Shown in pieces: positions 1 to 7,334 of a stretch of 64,000 nt of DNA. Origin of the DNA: an uncultured Clostridia bacterium (GTDB lineage Bacteria; Bacillota; Clostridia; Oscillospirales; Acutalibacteraceae); assembly GCA_944380775.1 (NCBI GenBank), contig CALWIP010000032.1, forward strand, positions 1 through 64,000, read 5' to 3'. The notes beneath the pieces are model-generated. The model had not been told where the DNA came from and did not search any database. It saw only the letters and a list, made by a program, of their open reading frames with translations. A program made the position numbers and the translations under genes. How positions within the stretch are numbered: position 1 is the first letter of the stretch; the number at the start of each line of letters is the position of its first letter.

Positions 1-2
1 AT

Positions 3-476
3 CTGAAGGGCACGATTACCGCGCGCGCATACAGCAGGCCGAGCCATTCCGGCGGCGGTGGCGGTGGCGATTACCACGGGCCGGGCATCATTGTCCCGTT
101 CAACCCGGACCTCGTCCCGCAGCCCGAACAGCCCGGGCAAACGGACGAACCGCAGACCGGCCCGACCGGCGGCTCCCTGCTGCTGGATACCCTCACCTAC
201 ACCATGGCCCCCGGCGGCATCTATGACATTCTTATGACGCTGCAGGCGGCCACGCCGGACGAGGTGCGGGTGTACTCTTCCCGCGAGAACGTCGCGTCCG
301 TCGCCAGTATTGGCGGCGGCAAGTTCCGCGTTACGGCCCTTGCGGACGGCGAAACCTACATCATGTTCGAAGTGTGGCGCAACGGCGAAATGCTGACCCA
401 CGCTTCCGTGAAGGTCACCGTCGCGGAAGGCGCTGCGGCCTCCGGTGTGAGCAACCGCGCGGCGAGCGTCTTCTAA
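3..476 (+). CDS. Secreted/surface protein with C-terminal Ig-like domain (5' end missing)
   Basis: Open frame from the window edge to a TAA at 474-476, so only the last 157 residues are visible. They comprise a Gly-rich linker, a Pro/Gln-rich linker (about residues 30-57) and a C-terminal beta-rich domain of about 97 residues beginning LLLDTLTYTMAPGGIYD. That domain matches, position for position, the two tandem domains of the lysozyme-like protein at 36113-39316: shared YTM-P-GIYD, V-SSR, K-R-TA, HAS and VAEG---SG elements. This implies a secreted, cell-wall or extracellular protein, probably built from several such modules. There is no LPXTG motif at the end. Catalytic function cannot be judged because the N-terminus lies outside the window. 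A strong hairpin terminator follows. Confidence 0.7.
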   Translation: MKGTITARAYSRPSHSGGGGGGDYHGPGIIVPFNPDLVPQPEQPGQTDEPQTGPTGGSLLLDTLTYTMAPGGIYDILMTLQAATPDEVRVYSSRENVASVASIGGGKFRVTALADGETYIMFEVWRNGEMLTHASVKVTVAEGAAASGVSNRAASVF

Positions 477-505
477 TCTTCCGCACGGCGCATCTTTGAA
501 CAAAA

Positions 506-564
506 CCCCCGGGGTGGAGAGCATTCCCGGCCGCAAAGGCCGGGAGTCCCCGGGGGATTCTTTT
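506..564 (+). terminator. Rho-independent terminator after the Ig-domain protein
   Basis: A perfect 9-bp outer stem (506-514 with 548-556) encloses a second 7-bp hairpin (526-532 with 538-544) and is followed by a short T-rich tract, ATTCTTTT, at 557-564. It sits 30 bases after the stop codon at 476. Confidence 0.75.
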
Positions 565-585
565 GCCCATTTCTGCAAAAATAGA

Positions 586-618
586 CGAAAAAATCCCCGC
601 CCTGTCCGAGCGGGGATT
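586..618 (-). terminator. Terminator of the MoxR-DUF58-DUF4129-GH172 operon
   Basis: Stem AATCCCCGC (592-600) pairs with GCGGGGATT (610-618). On the minus strand it is followed by a run of T (plus-strand A's at 588-593). It lies 20 bases past the stop codon at 638. Confidence 0.75.
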
Positions 619-637
619 CCTCTTCTTCCCGGCGGCG

Positions 638-1738
638 TCAGCGCGGCCAGCGTTCTTCTTTTGGCGGCAGCGGCGGGAATTCGGTCCAAGGCCGCAGCTG
701 GTACCAGTACGCCACAGAAGCGACGTCGTCCTGCCGCTCAAAATAGCCGCGGTGGCAGACGCCGATTTGTTGCAGCGTGACGCGGATATCCTCTGAAAAA
801 TGGATGGGGTCCGGCAGGTGCCAACGGTAAAACCCGCGCATCGGCGGGCAGTCGTCGTTGTGGTAGTCGTTGTGCACCGCGCCGTCGTGGCGGGAATAAA
901 ACGGGTACCCCAAAAAGGGCGTGCAGTAGGTCTGCTCTACGGTCTTGCCGTTTTCCTGGCGGGCAAAGCTCCACGCGCCGCCAAAGTAGTCCTCCGTCCC
1001 GGTCCCGCACACCGTTGGGAACGCCTCGTCCCCGTCGAGGTAAAATTTCATTTCCCCTTCGCCCCACCAATAGCGCTCCAACGTTGTAAGCGCAAGGTAA
1101 GTCCCCACATATTGCCCCTGGCCGCGGACCTTGTCAAGCACCACGTAGTCGCGCGCTTTTTCCGTCAGCCGCTGGCGGCGCCACTGCGCGTGGAAATACC
1201 CGGCGTTTTCCGGCGTCTCCTCCAGGGTGTAATCCACCTGGTAGAAAAACGCGGGGATGGCGTTCCGGTGCTGGTTTTCTAAGGTGATGCGCGCGCCCTT
1301 GCGGAACGGCATGGGGAAATAACAGTTAAACCCCCGGTTTGGCGCGGCAACAATGGGCAGGGAATTGACAAAACAGGCGCGGCCAAAACCGCAGCAGAAG
1401 AAATCGCCCAGCGGGCATTCGACGGACGGACGCTCCTCGCCGTCCCAAAAAATCCGGAGCACCAGGTCCCGCAAAACAAAACAGTCCGCGTCGCTGGTCC
1501 GGTCCGTCACCGTCATCCACAAATGCCGGATGACGCCGGGGCCTTCGATTTCCGCCAACGTCACGGTTTCCCCGGGCCGGATGTCTTCCAGGCACGGCGA
1601 CCCTTTGCGCGAAGGCCCAAGCGAGCTTGCCGCCGTCCCTCCCCGGCCTTTTTCCCCGCGCGGGTTTTCCGCGTTGATGGCGCGGCTCTGCGCGCCGGTA
1701 ATCAAGGGCAGGCCGGACCAACCGTCTGCAAATAACAT
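638..1738 (-). CDS. DUF2961 / GH172-family glycoside hydrolase
   Basis: 366 residues covering the whole DUF2961 fold. This family was reclassified as glycoside hydrolase family 172, whose characterised members act on difructose dianhydrides and related fructo- or arabino-furanosides using two glutamates. Visible hallmarks are PGVIRHLWMTV near residue 70, and the core GTGTEDYFGGAW at roughly residues 245-256, which carries one of the expected acidic residues. There is no signal peptide, so the enzyme is probably cytoplasmic. The ATG at 1738 has a GGAGG ribosome site. It starts 35 bases after the DUF4129 gene and is the last gene of that operon, an unusual partner for a MoxR/DUF58 cluster. The natural substrate cannot be told from sequence. 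Confidence 0.88.
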   Translation of the reverse strand: MLFADGWSGLPLITGAQSRAINAENPRGEKGRGGTAASSLGPSRKGSPCLEDIRPGETVTLAEIEGPGVIRHLWMTVTDRTSDADCFVLRDLVLRIFWDGEERPSVECPLGDFFCCGFGRACFVNSLPIVAAPNRGFNCYFPMPFRKGARITLENQHRNAIPAFFYQVDYTLEETPENAGYFHAQWRRQRLTEKARDYVVLDKVRGQGQYVGTYLALTTLERYWWGEGEMKFYLDGDEAFPTVCGTGTEDYFGGAWSFARQENGKTVEQTYCTPFLGYPFYSRHDGAVHNDYHNDDCPPMRGFYRWHLPDPIHFSEDIRVTLQQIGVCHRGYFERQDDVASVAYWYQLRPWTEFPPLPPKEERWPR

Positions 1739-1773
1739 AACCTCTTCCTCCTCGCCGAATGGAATAAGCGCCG

Positions 1774-2958
1774 TCAGATTTTCAGCGCCCGGTTTTCCTG
1801 CGTGGTGCAGCCGTCCGGGCTGTAGCGCGCTTTTTCATATAATTCGTGCAACTGTTGATTTTCCAATCCCGCCAGCCGCTCAATTTCCTCCGGCGCGGCC
1901 CAGCGCGGCGGCTTTTCCTTCGCCGTGCGCAGCACCGCCCGGCGGTATTTGCGCCGCACCTGCGCCGTGGGAGAACGGTCCCACACGGCGGGGCGGGGCC
2001 TTTTCTCGCGCGGGGAAAGCTGGTCCTCGTCCTCCGGTCCCTTCAAATATTGCACCACGTCGCGGTGGTCTACAAACGAACCGTGGAAATTCCGCAGCGC
2101 CTGGTACGCCGCGTAGAGCAGCAGCGCAAGCAGCGCCCCGCCCAACAGCGCGTAGAAGAGATATTCCACAAACGGCGGGATCTGGATCCACGGCTCGGAG
2201 CCGGCGGCCTCCAGCAGCTCTGCGGGAAGGCCCATGCCCATGTCCGGCGCGTCCATCTCCATCTCCGGCGGCTCCACCGACGCCTGCTGCGTCTTGGGGT
2301 CAATCTTGAAATAGCCGCCCTGCGTCGCCAGCGCGGGCATCAGCAGCGCCGCCGCCAGCACGAGCATCCCCAGCAGCGCCATCCCGCTCGTGCGGACAAT
2401 GCGGCGCACCGGCACGCCGGTCATCCCGCTGTTGAGACGCAGGTATTCTTCAATATTTTGCAGGCCGAGGAACGCGCCGTAAAGCAAAAGGTACATGCCC
2501 GCCCAGATGAGGCAGAGCCGCTGCAGCAGCGGTCCGCCGCCGAGCGCGCTGTAAAAAAACGGGATGAGGTACAGCACCAGCATGGCGATGTGCGGGTAGT
2601 CGAGCACAGAGGTCTTCGGCTCTTCCGCCAAGCGGTTTTTCCCCCGCACAAAGCACACCGGCAAAAGCGGGACCGCCGCCACCGGCGAGCCGAGCAATAG
2701 CCACGCCAGGCCGCAAATGCCCACGCTGAGCAGCGCAAACTGCCAAAGCTTCCGGCAGAATTCCGCAGCCACATCCGCCAGCGCCAGCGGAACGACAGAC
2801 CAAAGGCCGTACCACATCGCGCCGGGCAGCGCGGCTTCCCCGTCCATCAGGCGGTAGATCGTGCCGTAATAGAGCGAATAAAGCAGCGCGCAGTGGAACC
2901 AGCCGAGCGCGCGCATCAAAAATTGGCGCCAATTCCCGTAGTGACGAAGAAATCCCAT
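1774..2958 (-). CDS. DUF4129-type multi-pass membrane protein
   Basis: 394 residues. Several hydrophobic segments lie in the first 215 residues (for example LLYSLYYGTIY, LWSVVPLALADVAA, LAWLLLGSPVAAVPLLPV). One more follows near residue 280 (EYLFYALLGGALLALLLYAA). The cytoplasmic tail ends in a DUF4129-like element (RRKYRRAVL, then P-EEIERLAG and YEKARYSPDG). In MoxR/DUF58 loci such proteins usually carry a transglutaminase domain in front of this tail; none is visible here. The start at ATG 2958, 13 bases after the DUF58 stop and preceded by AAAGGGGGA, is preferred over a longer frame that would overlap DUF58. Third gene of the operon. Exact role unknown; envelope-related by context. Confidence 0.75.
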   Translation of the reverse strand: MGFLRHYGNWRQFLMRALGWFHCALLYSLYYGTIYRLMDGEAALPGAMWYGLWSVVPLALADVAAEFCRKLWQFALLSVGICGLAWLLLGSPVAAVPLLPVCFVRGKNRLAEEPKTSVLDYPHIAMLVLYLIPFFYSALGGGPLLQRLCLIWAGMYLLLYGAFLGLQNIEEYLRLNSGMTGVPVRRIVRTSGMALLGMLVLAAALLMPALATQGGYFKIDPKTQQASVEPPEMEMDAPDMGMGLPAELLEAAGSEPWIQIPPFVEYLFYALLGGALLALLLYAAYQALRNFHGSFVDHRDVVQYLKGPEDEDQLSPREKRPRPAVWDRSPTAQVRRKYRRAVLRTAKEKPPRWAAPEEIERLAGLENQQLHELYEKARYSPDGCTTQENRALKI

Positions 2959-2971
2959 GCCAGTCCCCCTT

Positions 2972-4075
2972 TCATACTTCCCAGTAAAGCCTGCGCACGC
3001 TGCCGAACGCGGGCAGCTCCTGCCGGAATTTCCGGTACGGGACAATCTGCACCCAGTCCCGGACGCCGGCGCGCTGGGCGAAGTCGCGCGCGAGGTCCTC
3101 GCGCTGGTTGCGCGACACCAGCACGCAGAGCAGGTCGCGGCCCTCCTCTTCCCCAGGGAAAAACGCCTGCACCGGCGCAAGGCCGTTGGCCGCCTTCACG
3201 CAGGCGAACGCCTTGCGCAGCGCAAGGATGCTCCCCGCGCCCGCCACCTCCGGCAGGGACATCGGTTTACCGGTGAGCACGTCGACGCCGTTCGACTTCA
3301 CCGAGATCTGGATGCCCGCCTGCAAGAGCCGCATGCACAGCGAACACGCAATGCGCACGGCTTCTTCGTTCAAAAGGTCCGCCTGCTGCTTGCCCACGCC
3401 GTCGAGGTCCAGCACAATGGCCACTTTCTGCGACAGCGTCGACTCATGGACATTCACCAGCATTTTGCCCGCCTTAGCCGTCGCCTTCCAGTTGATGTAT
3501 TTCATCGGGTCGGTCTGGGAATAATCGCGCAGGCCGGCGAATTCAAACGGGTCGTCATAGACCTTCCGGCGGCTAAGCACGCTGCCCATGATCTGTGAAA
3601 ACGGGATATCGATGCGCCCTGTGGCCACCGGCCGCGGCAAGACATAAAAATCTGTATTCTGCGGCGTGCCGCCCACATATTTTTTTGTCAAAAGCAAATT
3701 TCGCACATCCAGGTCCGCCTGGGAAATGCGGTAATAGCCGCGCCGCGCGCATTGGAATTCCAGCGTGCGCGTAATCTTCTGCCGCACCCCAAGCGCAAAC
3801 ACGTCGCGCCGGTACGACTGGTCGCTCACCGAGGTGTTCGCCTCGTCCGTAAAGCGCAGGCCGCGGTCCATGTGGAAGGCGATCTCCACCACCGGCAGCG
3901 GCAGGAATTTGTCGTTGACAATGACCTCTTGCAGCGCGGCGGTGTCGTCTTCGGTGGCGTATTCCTGGCAAAAATCAATTTGAATTTCCAAGCCCTTGCG
4001 CCACAGCTTGTCGTACAGCTTGAGCTGGAGCCAAAACAGCGCGGCCAGCAGGAGCAAGATGAAAACCGCCGTCAT
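2972..4075 (-). CDS. DUF58 domain protein
   Basis: 367 residues: an N-terminal membrane anchor (residues 3-20), a beta-rich region, then the diagnostic DUF58 signature FAGLRDYSQTDPMKYINWKA followed by a von Willebrand A-like segment (VAIVLDLDG). DUF58 proteins are nearly always encoded next to MoxR ATPases and are thought to act as the substrate- or metal-binding partner in a chaperone-like assembly. Its ATG overlaps the stop codon of the MoxR gene by 4 bases (ATGA), so translation is probably coupled. A role in envelope protein maturation is inferred from family context only. Confidence 0.9.
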   Translation of the reverse strand: MTAVFILLLLAALFWLQLKLYDKLWRKGLEIQIDFCQEYATEDDTAALQEVIVNDKFLPLPVVEIAFHMDRGLRFTDEANTSVSDQSYRRDVFALGVRQKITRTLEFQCARRGYYRISQADLDVRNLLLTKKYVGGTPQNTDFYVLPRPVATGRIDIPFSQIMGSVLSRRKVYDDPFEFAGLRDYSQTDPMKYINWKATAKAGKMLVNVHESTLSQKVAIVLDLDGVGKQQADLLNEEAVRIACSLCMRLLQAGIQISVKSNGVDVLTGKPMSLPEVAGAGSILALRKAFACVKAANGLAPVQAFFPGEEEGRDLLCVLVSRNQREDLARDFAQRAGVRDWVQIVPYRKFRQELPAFGSVRRLYWEV

Positions 4076-5013
4076 CCTTTTGACCAGTCTTCCGTGGGCA
4101 GCGCCACCGATTGCAGCAGCGCCTCGGCCGCCTGCTTCTGCGCCGCCGTAGAACCGGCCATGCCGCTGACGGAAAGGCGGTGCGCCAGCACCGGCACGCC
4201 CACCTCTTTAATGTCCTCCGGCGTGACGAACGAGCGCCCCTCCACCAGCGCCTTTGCGCGGGAAGCACGCAGCAGCGCCAGCGTGCCGCGCGGGCTGACG
4301 CCAAGCTCGACGCCGTGGGCTTCGCGCGACGCGCGGCAGAGGTCTACCATATAATCCATCAGCACCGGGTGGACGAACAGCTTGCGCGCCTGCGCCTGCA
4401 TTTCGATGATCTGCTCCTTGGCGCACACCGGCTCCAGCGTCTCCAGCGGTTCGCTGTCGCGGAAGCGCTCCAAAATCTGCCGCTCCTGCTCGCGCGTGGG
4501 CATATCCATCGAGATGCGCATCAAAAAGCGGTCGAGCTGGGCCTCCGGCAGCGGGTAAGTGCCCAGGGTCTCCACCGGGTTCTGCGTCGCAATGACAAAA
4601 AACGGCGGGGCCATGCGGCGGGTGTCGCCGTCCACCGTCACCTGGCCCTCGGCCATGCACTCCAGCAGGCTGGACTGCGTGCGCGGCGTCGCGCGGTTAA
4701 TTTCATCCGCGAGCAGGATATTGCAAAAGACCGGCCCTTCGTGGAAGACGAATTCGCCGGACCGGCGGTCGAAGACGTTCAGGCCGGTCACGTCTGAGGG
4801 GAGCATATCCGGCGTAAACTGGATGCGGCCGAACGCCGCGTCCACAGAGCGCGCCAGCGAGCGCGCCAGCACGGTCTTGCCCATGCCGGGGACGTCCTCG
4901 ATGAGCACATGGCCGCCCGCCACCAGCGCGGAAAGCAGCAGGCTGGTGACGCGCTCTTCCCCGACCAATACTTTTTGAATGTTCGCCTTGACGGCGCTCA
5001 GGACATTTTCCAT
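4072..5013 (-). CDS. MoxR-family AAA+ ATPase
   Basis: 313 residues. Walker A is EDVPGMGKT (about residues 38-46), Walker B is ILLADEINRA (about 100), sensor 1 is ATQNPVE, and the C-terminal lid carries the SPRGT motif typical of MoxR. MoxR ATPases act as chaperones that activate or insert metal into partner proteins, usually the adjacent DUF58 protein. The ATG at 5013 is chosen because it follows a purine-rich GAAAGGA site and matches family starts. The longer frame to 5124 would run through the promoter. First gene of a four-gene operon (MoxR, DUF58, DUF4129, GH172). Confidence 0.92.
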   Translation of the reverse strand: MENVLSAVKANIQKVLVGEERVTSLLLSALVAGGHVLIEDVPGMGKTVLARSLARSVDAAFGRIQFTPDMLPSDVTGLNVFDRRSGEFVFHEGPVFCNILLADEINRATPRTQSSLLECMAEGQVTVDGDTRRMAPPFFVIATQNPVETLGTYPLPEAQLDRFLMRISMDMPTREQERQILERFRDSEPLETLEPVCAKEQIIEMQAQARKLFVHPVLMDYMVDLCRASREAHGVELGVSPRGTLALLRASRAKALVEGRSFVTPEDIKEVGVPVLAHRLSVSGMAGSTAAQKQAAEALLQSVALPTEDWSKG

Positions 5014-5046
5014 AGGATTTTCCTTTCTTTTCCCAGATTCCACTCC

Positions 5047-5075
5047 ATTATAACAAAATATCCCGCGCGGTACAA
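5047..5075 (-). promoter_or_regulatory. Sigma-A promoter of the MoxR operon
   Basis: On the minus strand a -35 TTGTAC (5070-5075) and a perfect -10 TATAAT (5047-5052) are separated by 17 bp. The -10 lies 34 bases upstream of the MoxR ATG. Confidence 0.8.
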
Positions 5076-5102
5076 GAGGACATTTTCCGCCGTCCGAGCG
5101 GC

Positions 5103-5147
5103 AAAAAGCGGGGCGGCAAACCAAATGGCGCCGTCCCGCTTTTTATT
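5103..5147 (-). terminator. Terminator of the GntR-ABC operon (bidirectional)
   Basis: AAAAAGCGGG (5103-5112) pairs with CCCGCTTTTT (5135-5144), giving A and T tracts on both sides. It lies about 32 bases beyond the permease stop at 5179 on the minus strand, and separates that operon from the MoxR promoter. Confidence 0.8.
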
Positions 5148-5178
5148 TCGATGGTTCAACCGCCGGCCCCGCGCGGGG

Positions 5179-5898
5179 TCAGCGCAATTCCGTGCGGCGG
5201 AGCAAGCCGAACGCGCAGGCGCTCCACAGCAGGGACAGGCCCAAAAACAGCGCGAACGGCGCGAGGGGGCTCCCGCCCGCCGCCGGGATGCCGAACAGCC
5301 GCAGGAAGAACAGCGCCAGGCGTTCCCGGCCCTCTGCGGGCAGCATCCCGACCGTGACCGGCAGGCCGATGAGCAGGAGCGCCAACAGCACGCCGCCGGC
5401 GCAGAAAGACCATACCCTGCCGATCTTGTGGCAGGCGAGCGTGGCGGCGTAAAAGGACATCGACACGGAGCAATAGAGCAAAAACAACCAGAGCCAGTTG
5501 GCCGCCGAGGGGAATTCCCGGCCGTACAGCGCCCACGTCAGCGGCTCGGCAACCGAGTTTTGGCCGAGCGCCCGCAGCACCACGGTGTCAATCAGCGCCA
5601 TCACGGCGGAAAAAGACGCGAAAAGCGCTAAATTCGCGAGGAAAATCGTGCCGCGCGGGACGCCGTTTTGCATCAGCATCTTAAAATCCTCCGTAAAGCC
5701 TTGCGCGCCGGCGACCGCCAGGAAAATCATGCTGCAAAGTTCCAGCGTGCCGAACAAGCGCCCCTCGGAAAGACCCATGACGCCCCGCGCAAGCAGCCAA
5801 AGGGCCGCCACCACGCCGTATTGGATCGCGTAAAAAAGCAGCAAGTAAGGAAAGGACACCCGGAATTCATAGAGGATCGCCGCATTCCGTTTCTTCAT
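5179..5898 (-). CDS. ABC transporter permease-like membrane protein
   Basis: 239 residues, highly hydrophobic with about six predicted transmembrane segments (for example YLLLFYAIQYGVVAALWLLA and FCAGGVLLALLLIGLPVTVG). It resembles the small integral-membrane partners of YtrA/BcrA-type ABC exporters rather than any named family. The ATG at 5898 overlaps the ATPase stop by 4 bases (ATGA) and has a GGAGG site, so the two products are very likely made together as transporter halves. The substrate is unknown; relatives often export antimicrobial peptides or respond to cell-wall stress. Confidence 0.72.
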   Translation of the reverse strand: MKKRNAAILYEFRVSFPYLLLFYAIQYGVVAALWLLARGVMGLSEGRLFGTLELCSMIFLAVAGAQGFTEDFKMLMQNGVPRGTIFLANLALFASFSAVMALIDTVVLRALGQNSVAEPLTWALYGREFPSAANWLWLFLLYCSVSMSFYAATLACHKIGRVWSFCAGGVLLALLLIGLPVTVGMLPAEGRERLALFFLRLFGIPAAGGSPLAPFALFLGLSLLWSACAFGLLRRTELR

Positions 5899-6758
5899 CC
5901 GTTCTCCGCCTCCCTTTCCGTCAATTTGACAAACAGTTTTTGCAGGCTCATCTGGGAAAATTGCAGCGGGCTTCCCGCGGGGACCGGCTCCCGCCCGCCC
6001 AGGCAATACGCCAATTTCAGGCCGCCAAGGCGGTCTTCGCCGACGACGTGTTTGCCCGCGCAGTAGCGGTCCACCTCCTGCTCCGGCCCGGCCACGCAGT
6101 AGCCGCTCTCCCGCAGCGATTCCGCGGAGCGCTGCAACAGGATCTTCCCGTGGTCGATCAGCACAACCTCTTCGAGCAAGCTCGCCACTTCTTCAATCAA
6201 GTGGGTTGCCAGCACCACTGTGCCGCCGTTTTTTGCGTAAGACCCGAGCAGCAGCGTGTAAAAAAGCTCGCGGCTGTTGGCGTCTAGGCCGAGCACCGGC
6301 TCGTCGAACACCAAATAGGGGATGCGCAGCGCCAGCGCCAGCGTCAGCTTGCAGATGGAACGGTAACCGGTGGAAAGCGACTTGAACCGCCGGTTCACAT
6401 CCAGCCGGAATTTCCCGGCAATCTCCTCTGCGAGGGTTTCGTCAAACCCGGCGTAAAATTTGCCCGCCCAGAAAAAAAGGTCCTTCACGCGGCAGGCAGG
6501 GCGGTAGTAATTGGCCTCGCCCACACAGAACAGCAGGTCCTGCGCCGCGCTGCTGCCCACAGGGTTCCCATTGATGAACGCCGTGCCGCCGTCTGCAAAA
6601 ATCCGGTTGGACAGCACGCCGAGCAGCGTGGACTTCCCGGCGCCGTTGCGCCCGAGCAAGCCGTAGATTTTGCCCGCCTCCAACGTCAGCGAGACGCCGT
6701 CCAGCGCCGTCACGCCGCCGTAGCGCTTGGTCACATTTTTCAGTTCAATCGCTTCCAT
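5895..6758 (-). CDS. ABC transporter ATP-binding protein
   Basis: 287 residues, cytoplasmic ATPase of the BcrA/YtrB type. Walker A is LLGRNGAGKST (about residues 33-43), the Q-loop region is followed by the signature segment LSTGYRSICKL, Walker B is YLVFDEPVLGLD, and the H-loop is LATHLIEE. The signature reads LSTGYRS instead of LSGGQ, as often seen in GntR-linked ABC ATPases. The extra C-terminal region (about residues 205-287) is typical of drug or peptide exporters. It overlaps the regulator gene by 14 bases and the permease by 4, so all three form one transcription and translation unit. Confidence 0.9.
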   Translation of the reverse strand: MEAIELKNVTKRYGGVTALDGVSLTLEAGKIYGLLGRNGAGKSTLLGVLSNRIFADGGTAFINGNPVGSSAAQDLLFCVGEANYYRPACRVKDLFFWAGKFYAGFDETLAEEIAGKFRLDVNRRFKSLSTGYRSICKLTLALALRIPYLVFDEPVLGLDANSRELFYTLLLGSYAKNGGTVVLATHLIEEVASLLEEVVLIDHGKILLQRSAESLRESGYCVAGPEQEVDRYCAGKHVVGEDRLGGLKLAYCLGGREPVPAGSPLQFSQMSLQKLFVKLTEREAENG

Positions 6759-7122
6759 GTTTCTCCTCCTTCTCCAGCAATGCAGCCACGTCCGCGCGGC
6801 TCATGTTCAGCTTGGCGGCCTCCTCCAGCAGCGGCCTGACATACTGCCGGTAAAACTGCGCCTGCCGCTTACGGCGGATTGCTTCTACCGCCCCTTGCGC
6901 GACATACATCCCCATCCCCCTTTTCTTTTCCAGGATTCCTTCCTCCACCAGCAGGTTCATTCCCTTGAGCACGGTGTGCGGGTTGATGCCGAGCAGCGCC
7001 GCCAGCTCGTTGGTGGAAGGCGCCCGGCTGCCCTCCGCAAGGCCCCCGGTAAACACCGCGTCCTCAATCTGCCCGGCAATTTGCTGGAAAATCGGCTTTT
7101 CCGACAAAAGGTCCAGTTGCAA
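6745..7122 (-). CDS. GntR-family (YtrA subfamily) transcriptional regulator
   Basis: 125 residues: N-terminal winged helix-turn-helix (residues 8-75, with PSTNELAALLGINPHTV and EKKRGMGMYV) and the very short C-terminal tail characteristic of the YtrA subfamily. Such proteins repress their own operon, which encodes an ABC exporter, until an inducer is sensed. It starts with TTG at 7122 behind an AAGGGGGG site. The promoter and a palindromic operator lie directly upstream (7161-7221), so autoregulation is well supported. Confidence 0.9.
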   Translation of the reverse strand: MQLDLLSEKPIFQQIAGQIEDAVFTGGLAEGSRAPSTNELAALLGINPHTVLKGMNLLVEEGILEKKRGMGMYVAQGAVEAIRRKRQAQFYRQYVRPLLEEAAKLNMSRADVAALLEKEEKHGSD

Positions 7123-7160
7123 GACGCCGCCCCCCTTTCCGTTGGCTTTGTTATTTACTT

Positions 7161-7184
7161 AGTTAGTTGAGTATCTAACTAACT
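7161..7184. promoter_or_regulatory. Palindromic operator for the GntR/YtrA regulator
   Basis: AGTTAGTT (7161-7168) and AACTAACT (7177-7184) form a perfect 8+8 inverted repeat around an 8-base centre. It lies about 9 bases downstream of the -10 element on the minus strand, so it covers the transcription start of the gntR-ABC operon. The repeated TTAG/CTAA core is of the kind bound by YtrA-type repressors. Confidence 0.75.
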
Positions 7185-7192
7185 TTGTACTT

Positions 7193-7221
7193 ATCTTAGC
7201 GCATCCGCCCCCGTTTGTCAA
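7193..7221 (-). promoter_or_regulatory. Sigma-A promoter of the gntR-ABC operon
   Basis: Minus-strand -35 TTGACA (7216-7221) and -10 TAAGAT (7193-7198) with 17-bp spacing. The operator at 7161-7184 lies at the expected transcription start. Confidence 0.75.
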
Positions 7222-7258
7222 GGGGGCAAAAAAGAAAACGGATTCTTTCCGCGCGCAG

Positions 7259-7287
7259 TGGACAGGGAAGATTTTTCGTGGTAAGCT
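7259..7287 (+). promoter_or_regulatory. Probable promoter of pepF
   Basis: TGGACA (7259-7264) and TAAGCT (7282-7287) are spaced by 17 bp and lie 48 bases before the pepF ATG. Neither box is perfect. Confidence 0.45.
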
Positions 7288-7334
7288 AAAGGAAAACCCA
7301 CCCTGCGCGGCAGGGCGGCGCAAAGGAGGACCGC

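Noticed and set aside
7207..7226. GCCCCC/GGGGGC hairpin as a terminator
   Set aside because: It overlaps the -35 of the gntR promoter and lies 5' of both flanking genes, so the symmetry is probably coincidental.
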